Of a DNA stretch of 64,000 bases, positions 44,089 through 57,038 are shown piece after piece. Positions within the stretch are counted from its first letter, which is position 1. Each line of letters opens with the position of its first letter. The stretch comes from Spirodela intermedia (Eukaryota; Streptophyta; Magnoliopsida; Alismatales; Araceae), in contig LR746264.1 of assembly GCA_902729315.2 (NCBI GenBank), positions 10,695,878-10,759,877 on the forward strand, written 5' to 3'. The position numbers and the translations under genes are program-made. Below the pieces are notes generated by a model. That model was given only the letters and a program-made list of their open reading frames with translations, had not been told where the DNA came from and searched no databases.

Positions 44089-45740
44089 TCATCTGCGGTG
44101 GACTCCATGGTGGCTGCTGTCGCCCTGCTCCGTAAACCCAGCGGCAAACTCCGAGGCGTCCGCCAAGCTTGCCTCGATCGCTGCACTCAGGAGCTTTGCC
44201 TCCTCCTCATCTGAGATCCCACCTTCAACATCGATGGAGGGCGCTGGCGCATCGCCTCCAAAGGTAGCATCCTCCTTCTGGCTACAAGGCTTCAGCATCC
44301 TCTCAGAACTGGCCAGCATGGACCCACCGCCACCGCCGCTGCTGGAGCCCGCAGTATCATCTGCTTGCGAGCCGCTGTCCAGGGGTTCACCAGTGGTCTG
44401 GCAGCCATCGGCAGCAAATGCAGAGGCATCCATCAAGCTGGCCTGTATGGCGGCATTGAGGTCGGCCTCCTCTTCCTGGGAAATCTCGTCCGCATCACCC
44501 GCATCAGCTCTCTGTTCAGTGACTCGCTTCTGATTGCATGACTTTGTTATCCTCTCGGCATCCTCAGGTGTGAGCCACTGCCCGAACCCATTCGATGAAT
44601 CAGAGGGTGGGATCGGACACTCCCCGGGGAAGTTGCCCCTGACCACGAAGATGGTCCAGCCGGAGCTCATTAGAGTCTCTAGATATGCCGAGAGGTAAAA
44701 CTTGGTGAGATGCTCCGGGGCCGCATAGGTGGCAGATGTACCCATTCTCTCTCTCAGGGTCGTGTTTGGTTGGCTCTGCAACCGGCGAGTCAAGGGGGAT
44801 AACATGCATATCCCACACCTCTAGAGCCTTCTGTAACACCTGCAACGATAAGCTGTCAGCATCAATGAAGCCCATATGAATCGGGCAGTTTCTTGCTGCA
44901 TATCAGAAAACATGAATTTCCATTTATTTTTTAGGTAAATTATAATAACTAGAAAAAACGCAAATCCTAGTTGCAACAAACGGGAGCAGTTTAAAACAAT
45001 AAATTGAAAAGGGTAAATGTATGAGGGGGGTTGGGGGTTATTTGTGACACTGACAGATCATAATAAGAAAATGACAAAGGAGATCCCAAGAGCCTCTTGG
45101 TTTAGAACCAGAATCGTGTTTAACACATGTTTCTCTCACAAATTAATATCTTCCAACTAGGATGGAAGTAGCTTTTGGGTCTAGAACCAGAGTCCTCACC
45201 GCATAGTTCTCTCAGGACCCAACATCTTTGAACTTGAGTGGAAGTGGTGAGAAAAGGAGAAATGGGTTGGAAAATTTGACTGTGTGCCTTGGGTCCAACC
45301 AAAGAGAAGCCCAAACCTGGTCTAGATACGGACAAGGACTGATTAGGTTGGGTCCTTTCCTTTGCAAGACATGATTTTGTGGACTAAGAGACTTTAGATA
45401 GAAGTAGTGAGAAAATCTTGTGAAAATGAATGTGGATATTTTGTGACAAAACAGTGATGATCCATGTTTGAAATAGTCAAATCATCATATGTTCTCTTAT
45501 TATGGAATCAATGGATAAATTCTCAACTTTACTTTGAGCTGTAAGATCTTGGTCTTCTGATCTGCAAATGAAATTAATAATATTATAAATGACGAGTTCT
45601 ATCCCAATGGCCTTGAATTGCTAAAAATATCACTGCAAAAGTAGTACTGCAGATAAAATCTTATGATTAAAGAAAGCAGCATAAACCATAGTTCCATGGC
45701 ATTATTACAATGCTTATTGTCTTCAATAAACGAAAACCTA
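44089..45740 (-). pseudogene. Josephin pseudogene, right arm (no exon 1, catalytic His/Asn deleted)
   Basis: Mirror of 35171-36176, with the same 62-bp deletion in exon 2 (junction at about 44727) and the same frame break. Intron 1 continues from 44841 to about 45740, matching intron 1 of the intact gene (59.22-60.13 kb) with clear divergence, and is then cut by the gypsy 3' LTR. The remaining intron piece lies beyond the TE nest at 55987-56313. Exon 1 is missing because the duplicated segment starts inside intron 1. Confidence 0.9.
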
Positions 45741-45744
45741 TTAT

Positions 45745-46191
45745 CACTTTATAAGTCTCCCTCTCCTTTCCCTCTTTCCGGCCCTAGTCAAATGTTAACT
45801 CTTGTTCTCATGAGAACGTCTACTAGGACTTGGATGGGGAGAGATCTCACTACAGAAGTTGGAGGCTGGTCGTGATAATAGAAGGCCATGATAGGAGGAT
45901 AGGAGGAGAAAGTAGAGAAAGAGGGAGAGCATTCTCGGCCAAGTAAATAATGATAATGGGAAAAAAGAGAGTATTAGAGAGAGAGAGATCACTATCTTTG
46001 AGGAGGGTCTGCCTTCAACTATCTTCCACTAGGAATATTTTCATCTCTTCTTTCACTTCCCCCTCACAAGCATTTTATAATATTCACATTCCCTCAACAT
46101 CTATTATCCATCATCGATATCCACAAGCTGCTTCTCTTCTACAATCTACAATCTAATTATGGTGGAGATGTAATAGGCTGGTGAGTATCTC
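45745..46191 (-). repeat. Gypsy 3' LTR
   Basis: About 75-80 % similar by eye to the split 5' LTR (GGAGAGATCTCACTAxAGAAG, GATAATAGAxGGCCAxGATA, AGAGAGTAxxAGAGAGAGAG), so this is an old insertion. A purine-rich CCTAGGGGAATA lies just inside on the coding strand. Confidence 0.8.
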
Positions 46192-49100
46192 ATTGATATT
46201 CCCCTAGGACTTTCAACTTGTCTATAAAGAGGAATTCAGGAAATTAGAGACTAAGGTGGTTGACTGCTTCCCAAGTATTCTTGGAGTCCAAAATGTCTTT
46301 CTAATGGATCAGAACCTTAACACTATGAGGGTCCTAATAGATAAGGGTTGACCTCTAGTTCCACCATCACTATATATACAGAGTGGGGTCAAAGCTTGCA
46401 GGGATGATGGACCAATAACATGTTTTAGTTATGATACTCAAAAGATTAGATGGATACCTACAGTTGGGGATAGAATGGGTTGATAGGCTACTGATCCCAC
46501 ATGTTTAGTGACTTTGAATGCACCTAGAGATTTGAGGCCCTAGCTTCTCGTATGGAGACCTCACCATAGACTTTAGGCGATATGGTTACAAATGGACATA
46601 GATACGGTTGTTGACTGTCAACTCGAGCTCTCATTAGTACTAGCCTATGAACACCTTTATTTGAGCATGTGCTCGAGTTGATAGAGTATGATGTTGTGTT
46701 CTTGAAGTAATCCATTACTATTGTTTGTTTGCACAATATTTATTTCATAATTGAGGGGGACTAGAGGTGTCATGTCAGTGAGATGTGAAAGCTAGTATTA
46801 CACTAGTGCTCCACTACCAAAGTGGATCGTCAAAGAAACAACAAATGTAAGTTTTTAATCTGTTGTTGACCACTTCATTTGGTCCATCTCTCTACAGATG
46901 ATAGGAACTAGCTTGACAAAGTCTGGAGTCTATCTCGAAGAGCTATTACTAGAAAAGTTCATGAAGATCCAATCATGATTGCTCAATATTGACTCCAAAA
47001 TCTTAAGTATTTAAATGATTTCACATAAGAAGATACTAACAATATCTCCAATTGTGAAATGGTGTTTGACTAGAGAAACAATTGTATTGACTAAAGATGA
47101 CCAACGGCCAGAAGAATGGCACTAAAGCCATTTGATTTTGAAAAACCTTTGATGAAGTCCATGGAAATATCCTTTCAGATTAGTGTGAGAATGAGTAATG
47201 ATTGTAGGCAGCCAATGGGATTGAGATACTTTAACTTGTTTCACTAGCAAATGAAACAAGCTATTGCATAAATTTCACCTATTGAAATTTTGTCCAACTC
47301 TTTTGTATGTATGCATAAATTCCAAGTGGCCTTCGATCACCAAGTAATAGAACTTGTGAAGTATCTTCAAGATGATTGTTATTCTTGATTAGCACAATCT
47401 AGCCATGATGGAAGAAGTACATGTGACGATTGACGTATTTAGGCCACTATCTTAGGTAGGAGTGTAGTCCCTCTTGAATAGCTAGTATCCTTGGGTCAGC
47501 TTAGTACTCTTATAATATGAGAGTCACATACAGAAATTCAGATTAATGAAGATCCCAATTGCTTAAGATGTTAATTTTGACTGTCATAATATGGTATCAA
47601 CAATTTTGTTTTTTACATTGGCCTCATATCAAAATTGATGATCTTGGAGAATAATTTTTGATAACTTAATAGAACTTGTCACTATTCCAAGATAAATATG
47701 ATGTTGTGTTGATCAATAAAGATGAGTAACTTTTTTACAAGCAAGTAATGCATCCATGTAAGCATCGTGAGCATGATGACTATGAGCTTGCATTCATATA
47801 CTATTTTGATTTTGTTGATGGAAAAGAGAGTCTTGCTAAAGTATGCAATTGGTGTGCGTTGTTATATTAGCACAACTCCAACACCTCAATTGAAAATATC
47901 AACTTTAAGTTCAAATAGAATGACAAAATTTGATAAAACAAATACTGCAATGATGGTTAAAGTTATCTTTAGATATTTGAATATTATTGTTGCCTCAATA
48001 CTCAAGTAGAATGCATCCTTTTTTAGTAATTGGGTGAGAGGTTATGTTATCATGTCATAATTTGCAATGAAATGACAATAATAACATCTTAACTATGAGA
48101 AGCAACAAAGTTTGTATAAGGTGTTCGGTGTGGGGCTCTAGATGATAATGAAGTGTTCCTCATCTGATTCTTGACTTAAATTGTAAATAAGGATGTCATA
48201 AAAAAAAATCAATATAAGTCATCTAAAGAACTTATTCAATATTCAATTCATCAAAGTCTGTAAGGTGGCTAATACATTGGAGAGTTTGAAGGTCTTGAGA
48301 AGAAACTCATTATGGCCCTTGTATGTGTAGAATGTTGTTCTCAAGATTTTACTTCTTTGACGTGAATTTATAGCAATTGAGCAAAGATTCAGCTTAGAGT
48401 AGATTATGGTACAATGTAATTGATCTAAGAGTACTTTGATGACTAGAATTAAGAATTTGTTGGATATGATGATGTTTTTGAGAATGCGATAACCTACTCA
48501 AAATGTCAGGTTTCATCTTTCTTTCTTACAAGCTAAGTACAATTGAGGTAGTGAGAAATTGAGTGTTGGATAATCCTTGTGACAAACATCTCATGGACAA
48601 GCTTTTCAATCTTTATTTTTTGGAACTAAAGGTACATGAAAGATAGTGTGAACTAATTTAGAGTTTGATTTAAGAGTGATGGCATGATCCACCTTTTGAG
48701 TTGGTAGCTATTTATCTTTTTCGAATACAATTAAAAAATGATTACACAAAAATAATCTTTGAAGGTTGATTCCACCTTCGCGATCTACCAATTGTGTGGT
48801 AGCCAAAAGAATTTCACCAAGAGTTTTTCTTTTTTTGTGATCTTAGATGAGGACTTGAAGTAAATGTTCATCTTCAATATTAGAATATTGACTTGAATTG
48901 TAATCCAATCAGATCTCATAATGTGGAAGACTAAAGCTTGAAATCTTGATCCATCTTTATTGTTTTCATATAGGTGAACCTCCAAAACTACATTGATACC
49001 TTTTTAGGAAGGTACGATAAGGTCTTCATTGTAAAATTACAATATTGTTATCATTTTAAGTCCTAGTTCTCGTACCACCTATTGGGAAATGAAACTGTGA

Positions 49101-50400
49101 GAAGTGTATGTATCAACAAGAATAGTGATCGTCTGCTCTCTAATAGTTTCTTAAAATTTGTGGGCTCATATTCTTTTGTTGAATGAATTGAGTGAGGCCT
49201 CTAAGATAGTCAATGCTTCTTATGTGAGAGTTTATTTTGTCTCTCCCTTTGTCTTCTGATGGGTCATCTTATTCTAGAATGACCATGATATATAATTCTC
49301 AACTACATCAGTGACTTGAGGATTTTTTTCTTGTTGCATAAGTAATACATGCTCTATGCACATCGTGCTTGGATTTCTAATGGTGTTAGCTGCATTCTTC
49401 TATTCCTACATGTCAGCACATTTGTGAATATTACACTTGTGCTCCTCTCTATTGGGATTGTCATCAAGGTTCTCTCACCTTAGGAGAGGCCTTTTTCTCT
49501 TATGATCATGACAAATTTATTAATGTAATATCTTTCTAATTTCTCAAGTTCATTCATGACCAAATTTTATTTCCACCTTATGAATTGTGCACATAATAAC
49601 TTTTTGGCCCATGGGCTCAAAGAGAGATACACCTACCTGAATTTCTTACGTAACCTTTTGAGGAACATATTTTTCAGAATATATTCAGAAATATCTCTAA
49701 TTGAAACTCCCACTAGCCCAAATTCCTCCCTGTATTTAGCTACAGTCTCTTAGTATCTAATCCCTAAAAAAAATTGATAAAGAAAACTAGAGTGGTTCAA
49801 CTTGAAACATTACAATAGTTGATGTTAAAAATATTCTCATCTTTTGAATGTCTCTTGTACATCCATTCACTTGTACTATGCCACCATCTTCTCTTCTAGG
49901 TTGAGGCTAGTAGTGACAAGTTTGTACTTGAATGAGAGCCTGCACATCAAGAAGTAGAGTTCAGACCCAAAGACACACCTTTCTAGGTTGCAGCCATCGA
50001 ATTGGGGCATTTTTATTTTTTGCCCATTACCAGGACTTCTCGAAGGACGGTGGAGGTTTTATGGCAGTGCTTCTCGACTTTTGTTACCCCATTTATAAGT
50101 TATATCTCTAGTCGTTTGGGCCCCAGTCATTAACTAGTTTTGCTTGGAGCCCAATCTTGTGGGACGAAGCTGATCTTCAAGGCTTCAAATCATGTTATGA
50201 TCACTTGAATTTCACCACATGTCTCCTTATTGGTGAGGAGGACAATTAAAGCCTTTTGAAGTACATGAGGAACTCAGCCTAGGTCTTCTTATTGTTTCTT
50301 AATGAGCTTGATTCGTGCGCCATTGGACTTGGGTGCCATGTTGGGCAGCTTTGATACTAGTTTAGTAGGTCCCCCTCTCCTTTTCCTCTTTCTGGTCCTA

Positions 50401-53400
50401 TGTTAGGAAATAGTGCTTAGAACATGATCTTAATGGGCTTGGATTGACTTGTTAGCACAACGAAAACTTGAGAGTACAAATACAATAAGTCTTTTAATAT
50501 ATAAATGATAATGAAAATTTAGAGTTGATTATAATAAAGTAGGACTTTGATTAATATAGTTTAAAGAAGATAGACACACCTCACGACTAATAAACTAATG
50601 GAGAAGAGAGTAATGACAAAGTCTGAGAAATAAAATATCATAGAGACATAATTAATGAAGTAGTAATATCAATCACTAATGGAGGAGAGAGAGAACAGAA
50701 AGAGTGAGATGATGTCATAACTCCTATTGCAGCTGTTGGAGATGATTGAGTTTCCCATGCCTTAGATTTGTCTATTTCTTCTCACTTTTCTCTCTCCCTA
50801 AGCTCCTTTTAAATACAGGTTACAGAAAAGGGGTTGGACTATTTTCTGGACATAAAACAATCATAAGTAAAAGTCAATAAGAAGGGACATGGCTCACATG
50901 AGTCTTGCTGAATGAAGGATGACCAAGTCACCCTTACAAATCTCCACCTTGACTTGGACATTACGATGATTTTCAAAGTTTCATACTGAAAACTCTATCA
51001 GCTCCTCATGATTGCAATAGAAGGGAATATAGTTGCATATATTTTCTCAAAGATAAAAAAAAAAAAAAGAAGAGAGGTTAGATTTAAGTGTTGTGAATTC
51101 CAATCAAGTTCAAACAATGTTGAAACTTTGAAATGGGAAGAGGTTTTGTTAGCATATCAGTTGGATTATCTTCAATACCAATCTTCTACACACTAATTTT
51201 ACTAGAGGATATTATATCGTGAATAAAATAATACTTGACATCAATATGCTTTGTTCTTTCACGATACATTTGATCTTTGGTCAAATGAGACTATCACAAT
51301 GAACAATAATTGAAACTTGACATGAACATAATTAAGAAAATAATTATCTTAATTATATAGCTTTCTTTAATGCCTTTGTAAGTGTCATAAATTATGCCTC
51401 TATTGTGGATAGAGTAATAGTAGGTTGTAGGGAAGCTTTCCAACTAACAACACATTCACTAACTGAAAATATATAACTAGTTAGTGACCTTTGTTTATCA
51501 AGATCTCTTACAAAATCTGAATCAATAAATCCAATCAAGATATGACATGTTCTCCCAAATTATAAACATATATCAATAGTACCTCTCAAGTACCTAAAAC
51601 TCCACTTAACAACATGTCAATGTGCTTTGCTTAGATTAGTCATATAACGGCTAACTACATTGATTGCATGTGATATATTAGGATGAGTACATATCATAAC
51701 ATACATCATGCTACTTACAGCACTAGAGTATGGAACATGTGATATAAAATTTTCATCTACTGGGGACTGTGGTGATAGAGAATTTGAAAGCTTGAAATGA
51801 GTAGCAAATGGAGTATGAACATGCTTAGCATCTCACATATTAAAATGCTTAAGTACTTTCTCAATATACTTAACTTAGGATAAGTACAGTTTACTTTCAC
51901 TTCAACTTCTATAGATCTTCATTCCGAGAATTTTCCTAGTTGTTCCTTTCATCTCAAACTCACTATTGAGTAAAGCTCTCAATTTGCTGATTTCAAATAG
52001 ACCTTTTACCGCGATCAATATATCGTCAACATAAAGTAGCAAATAAAGAAAGAAATCATTTGATAACTTTTTAAAGTAAACATAATTGTCAAATTTACTA
52101 CGAGAGAATTCATGTTGTGTCATAAATGCATCAAGTCTCTTATACCACTATCGTGGAGATTATTTGAAGCCATATAGAGATTTCTTCAGTAAACAAATAT
52201 AATTATCTTTTTCTTCAACAAGAAAGCTTTTTGATTGCTGTATATAAATATGTTCTTCAAGATTGCCATGAAAAAATGTTGTTTTAACATTCATCTGTTT
52301 TAACTCTAAATTATATGATGTAACAATAGATAATAGAACACGTATAGAGCTGTGCTTAATGACAAGAGAAAAGATATCATTATAATCAATACCTTCGACT
52401 TGACTGTAACCTTTTGCAACTAACTATACTTTGTATCTAACATCATTAGAGTTTAGAGTGCCTTCTTTCTTCTTGAAAACCCATTTACAACTAATGACGT
52501 TCTATCTTTTAGGAGCCTCTACCAGCTCCCAAGTCTGATTTTTATGGAGAGATTCAATTTCTTCCTCCATAGTAACTAATCATTTGTCCACATCCTCATG
52601 AGATTTAGTATCTAAAAACTTGGAAGGCTCATTCGGATCTAAACGGTGGCTTATTGTCTCAACGGTGGCTTAATATCTCTCCTTGATCAATCATGAGCAA
52701 GAGAGTAATTTTGGTTTTGTGGATATATCTCCACAAGATGTGTATGTTTTTACTGAGAATACATCTTATGTAAATTAGATATATTTAACTCCACTTGATT
52801 TGGAGTACCACCATTTGAATCTGTAATTTTAGGGGCAAACATCCTTTCTCTAAGATGTAAAATTACAGCTTCATCAAAAATAATATTTTCCTCAATTAAA
52901 AGCTTAGGAGATTTAAGATCAGGAAGCTATAACCTATATCATTTGACTCTAGAGGCATAATCGAGAAAGATACACTTCTTAGCTCTAAGCTCCAGCTTGT
53001 CATGGACAAATAAAGATTTTTAAGTATGAATAATTAAAAGGGTTACTTGGCCAGACTTCTTCAAGAGCTTTGAAGTTAATGGCAAAGGTTGGAGATTTGT
53101 TTACAAGATGACATGTTGTAGACACTACTACTCAAAAGTCTTGACTAAGACTTATAGATAATAACAAACATCTGGCTCGTTCTAGTAGAGTTTTATTCAT
53201 TCTTTATGCAACTTCATTTTGCTGTGGAATATAATGAATTGTTTTATGCTTGACAATACCTTCATTTTTGTAAAAATCATTAAATTCAATAGAGCAAAAC
53301 TCTAGATTATTGTCAGTTCTCAACCTTTTGATTTTTTTTCTAGTTTGTCTTTCAAGCAAAGCCTTCTATTACTTAAAATATACAAAAACTTCAAGTTTAT

Positions 53401-55539
53401 ACTTAAGCATGAATACCTAAGCTTTTCAAGAAAAATCATCAATAAATGATAGAAAATAACGAGCAGCACTTCTTGAAGGGACACGAGAAAGACCCCAAAG
53501 ATCTAAGTGGATATAATCAAGAGTACTTTTGGTCTTGTGAGTTATCATTTAGAAAACTTTTTTATGTTTACTTAAAATACAATACTCATAAAATTCAACC
53601 TTCTTAATACTTTGCTCACAAAGCAAGCCTCTCTTGCTTAATAGATCCATTCCTTTCTTGCCCATATATCTCAACCTCATATGTCACAATTTGGTGACAT
53701 CTTCTTTTGTCATTGAGGTAGATGCTGTAATAACTGAACCAAAAATAGTGGTCCTTAATAGGATGTAGAGGATACCACATCTTTGTCTTTTCATCACAAC
53801 AAGGGCTCATTTGTTGACTTTTATGACCTCATTTTCACTTGAATATTTGCAACCATTAGCTTCAAGTGTGCCTAAAGAAATGAGATTTTTCTTCAAATCG
53901 AGAACATGCCCGACATTAGATAATATTTTTGTGATACAATCAAATATTTTGATATGAATTGTGCTAATACCAATAGTTTTACAGAAGACATCATTTCTTA
54001 TTAAGACATTTCTACCATTGATTTGCTCATAAGTAGAAAAATACTTTCTATGAGCAGTCATATGATATGAACAATCTATATCTAAGATCCAATCATCTTT
54101 GGATCTGATGGTATGAACAGAAAGAACAAAATCATGAGTCTCGTCTTTGGCAACACTAGTTTGTGCTGAACTTTCAACACGATTAAACTCTTTGTAGTCT
54201 TCTTGCTGCCTTCTCTTGAGTTTATAACAATCAACCTTCACATGTCCTTTCTTGCAACAATAATTACATAACTTATTTTTAGATTTTGATTTGGATCTTG
54301 ACTCACTCTTGTTTCTCCCTTAACTTTTCTCCTTAGGTCTACCTATTGCAAAAAGACCTTCAGATTATTGTCCTTTTGTAGTAGTCATATCTTTGACAAT
54401 CAACTCTTTCGAAAACAAAAAAGATTTAACATCTTCAATAGGTATGGTATCTCTACCATATAATAAAGTTTCTCAAAAGTGTCTATATGGTGGTAAAAAA
54501 CATAACAAAAACATGGCTTGGTCTTCCTCTTTTATCTTTCATCAATATTTTTTAAATCTAGTAAAATAAAATTGAACTCATCAAGGTGAGCTTTACTTGA
54601 TGTACCTTCTATCATCTTGAGTAGGAATAGACGTTGTTCCAAAAATAGTTTGCTAATGAGCGATCTAATCATATACAGCGACTCTAACTTCAATCATAGT
54701 GCAGCTGTTGTAGTTTCATGAATGACCTCACGTAAAACCTCATAAGATAAACTAAGTTGAATGACAGCAAAAGCTTTTTCGTGTAATTCTTATTTTGCTT
54801 CCATAGACATAGTGTTTGACATTTTCTCTTTTCTTAATAATACTTTATGTAGCTCTTAGTAGGTCAAGAGGGTTCTCATCTTGACTTACCATATTCTTAA
54901 GTTGATGCTTCAGTCAAACTTCTCAATATCAAACTTAGTAGACATCTTGTATCTCTATTTGTGCTGAAATAAGACTCTAACCAAACTTTGATATCAATTT
55001 GTTAGGAAATAGTACTTGGAACAAGATCTTAATGGGCCTGAATTAACCTATCAATACAACGAAAACTTAAAGAGTATAAATACTGCAAGTCTTCTAATAT
55101 ATAAATGATAATGAAAATATAGAATGAGTTGTATTAAAGTAGGACTTTAATTACTATGGTCTAAAGAGGATAAACATACCTCACAACCAGTAAACCAATA
55201 GAGAAGAGAGTAATAACAAGGTCTGAGGAATAGAATACAATAAAGACAGAGTTAATGAAGCAATAATACTAGCCACCAGTGGAGGAGAGAGAGAACAAAA
55301 GGAAGGAGATGATGTTGTAACTCCTGTTGTAGCCGCTAGAGAGGATTAGGTTCTTCGTGCCCTAGATTTGTCTATTTTCTCTCACTTTTCTCTCTCCCAA
55401 AACTCTCTTTAAATACAGGTTATAAAAAAAGGACCGGACTGTTTTCTAAACAAAAAACAATAATAAGTGAAAGCCCAGTAAGAAGGGACGTGGCCCACAT
55501 GGGCCTTGCTGAATGAAGGATGACCAAGTCACCATTACA
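50401..55539 (-). mobile_element. Decayed copia element nested in the gypsy LTR (right arm copy, fuller)
   Basis: Mirror of 30020-34639, with LTRs at about 55000-55539 and 50401-50938. It keeps about 521 bp (52305-52826) that the left copy lacks, covering the pol region between integrase and RT (for example WELVEAPKR and WVFKKKEGTL). The same broken zinc-knuckle/protease piece is at 53807-54241. Shared stops show that decay came before the inverted duplication. Confidence 0.9.
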
Positions 55540-55986
55540 TCTTAGTTGAGCATTGAATCTTTCTCATGATACTGTCTATTAAGACTTAGATGCGGAGAGA
55601 TCTCACTATAGAAGTCACAGGTCAGTCACGATAATAGAGGGCCACGATAAGAGGACAGGTGGGAGAGAGTAGAGAGTGAGAGGGAGAGTACTCTGTGATA
55701 AGGAAATAAAGATAATGGTCAAAGAAAGAGAGTACGAGAGAGAGAGAGAGAGTGGGGTCGAATACCCTGATACAGACCGCTTCGAGGGGGTCGACCTCCA
55801 ACTACTTTCTTCTACCAGGAATACTGTTATCCCCTCTTCCACTTCGCCCTCGCCCCCGTCTTTACAATCTTCTTATTTCCTCATAATCAGGTACCTGCCA
55901 TCGACAGGCGCGAGCTGCTTCTCGTCCATGCTGGTCCTATCCTTCGATACTTATCAGGTTCCTCGCCGACGAGTATCTCGTCATCA

Positions 55987-56313
55987 ATCAACGGCCGAAT
56001 GACAAGATTGTTCCCTAAAGTCCTTCAGATGATGTCTGCGAAAGATGCATGAAGTTAATTCGAAAAAGCAAAGCATCCAACAACTGCATTTCAATGCACA
56101 TACCTATTTAGTTGTTTCCGCCGGAAAGTCCTAATCAAACACAGGCCAAAAACTTATAGGAACCTGAAAAAATAAAATTCCAGAATTCACCTTTCCTTCT
56201 CATCGTTCGGAAGACAGAAAGAACATATCAGTTGCCAAGAATTCAATGCCACAAGAATAACATAAAATCAACGAGCACTGCAGAAAGACATTGACACTGA
56301 AAAGTCAAACAAG
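55987..56313 (-). pseudogene. Josephin intron 1 fragment (right arm)
   Basis: Continues the intron cut at 45740. It starts ATCAACGGCCGAATGACAAG, matching ATCAACGGTAGGATGGACAAG at about 60145 in the intact gene. It runs to GAAAAGTCAAACAAG and then joins the LIM remnant. Confidence 0.8.
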
Positions 56314-56321
56314 AGAGAGAT

Positions 56322-56343
56322 GCCGCCACCCTCGGACGCCTAA
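56322..56343 (+). pseudogene. LIM 3'-end remnant at duplication junction (right arm)
   Basis: GCCGCCACCCTCGGACGCCTAA matches the last codons and stop of the LIM gene. Mirror of 29216-29237. Confidence 0.65.
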
Positions 56344-57038
56344 CACCGTCGACTCGCCGCCCGCCCTTAATCTCCCGCAGGGCCCTACCCCTCCTGGTTC
56401 GCTCTCATCCTGTCTCTCAAGGGGCATCACTGCGTGCCTTGATGTGGGTCCAGTCTGTTCTGCTTCGTCATCCTCGTTTGGTCTAGCAGTTTAACTATGC
56501 GAATTGTTGACCCTAAATCTTCGACTGATCGTTACTCACGTGCTCTGACAGCGCTGCAATCGTATTATCAACCCGGTCAAATACTCGATAATTAGCTTTT
56601 GTCCATCGATGGGTCTGGTTAGCCCGGCGTCCGGTTCTACATTGTGTTGACCAGAATACACAGAGAGAGAGAGAGAGAGGAAGGATCTTTCCATAGCAAT
56701 GGGACTGTGAGGATGGCGCGTATGTTTCAGATTCGGGCCGTTGTGTATTCATCTTTTTTCCCACGTCATGACACTTCGTCTGCTTTCGCCGTTGGGCTCG
56801 TCCCACCAAAGAAGGGACCGCGCGATATTCGCAGAGAGAGAGAGAGGGCGTTAGAGCGGGCGAGATAAACGCGGAGGGGATATTGCAGCTTCCCGGGTTT
56901 CTAAACCCCAACGTGCCATTTAAATACCGCCCAGGCGCCGCGGTAAACAGATGGAATACAGGACCTGAGGGAGCTCTCTATAACCCCCCCGCCCCTCCTC
57001 TCTCCTCCTCCTGAAACTCTCTCTGTGGCGGGAAGATC
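56344..57038 (+). promoter_or_regulatory. Promoter of B3-like copy 5
   Basis: Mirror of 28521-29215: the GCTCGTCCCACCAAAGAAGG block (56798-56817), CT/GA-rich leader, ATTTAAATACCGCCCAGGCG (56920-56939) and a TATAAC box (about 56981). Confidence 0.55.

Larger units (their letters stand above)
45745..55986 (-). mobile_element. Decayed Ty3/gypsy element in Josephin intron 1, with nested copia
   Basis: 3' LTR about 45745-46191. Body about 46192-50370. 5' LTR in two pieces (about 50370-50400 and 55540-55986) split by the copia element. Minus-strand pieces in gypsy order: gag (KYREEFGLV-like region near 49.74 kb); protease ILVDTYTSHSFIS (near 49.11 kb); RT (YSKLNLCSIAI and YKGHNEFLLKTFKLSNVLAT, near 48.3-48.43 kb); RNase H (PIAYFSKTLFSINKIKIVYE, near 47.8 kb); integrase (DISMDFIKGFSKSNGF, near 47.15 kb). 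Many stops, so inactive. Josephin intron sequence continues on both sides, so the insertion site is clear; exact LTR ends are approximate. Confidence 0.85.

Noticed and set aside
34676-45100. Two separate palindromes, one inside the other
   Set aside because: The change in symmetry centre is explained more simply by one palindrome with a 4.77-kb deletion in the left arm at the CAAG junction.
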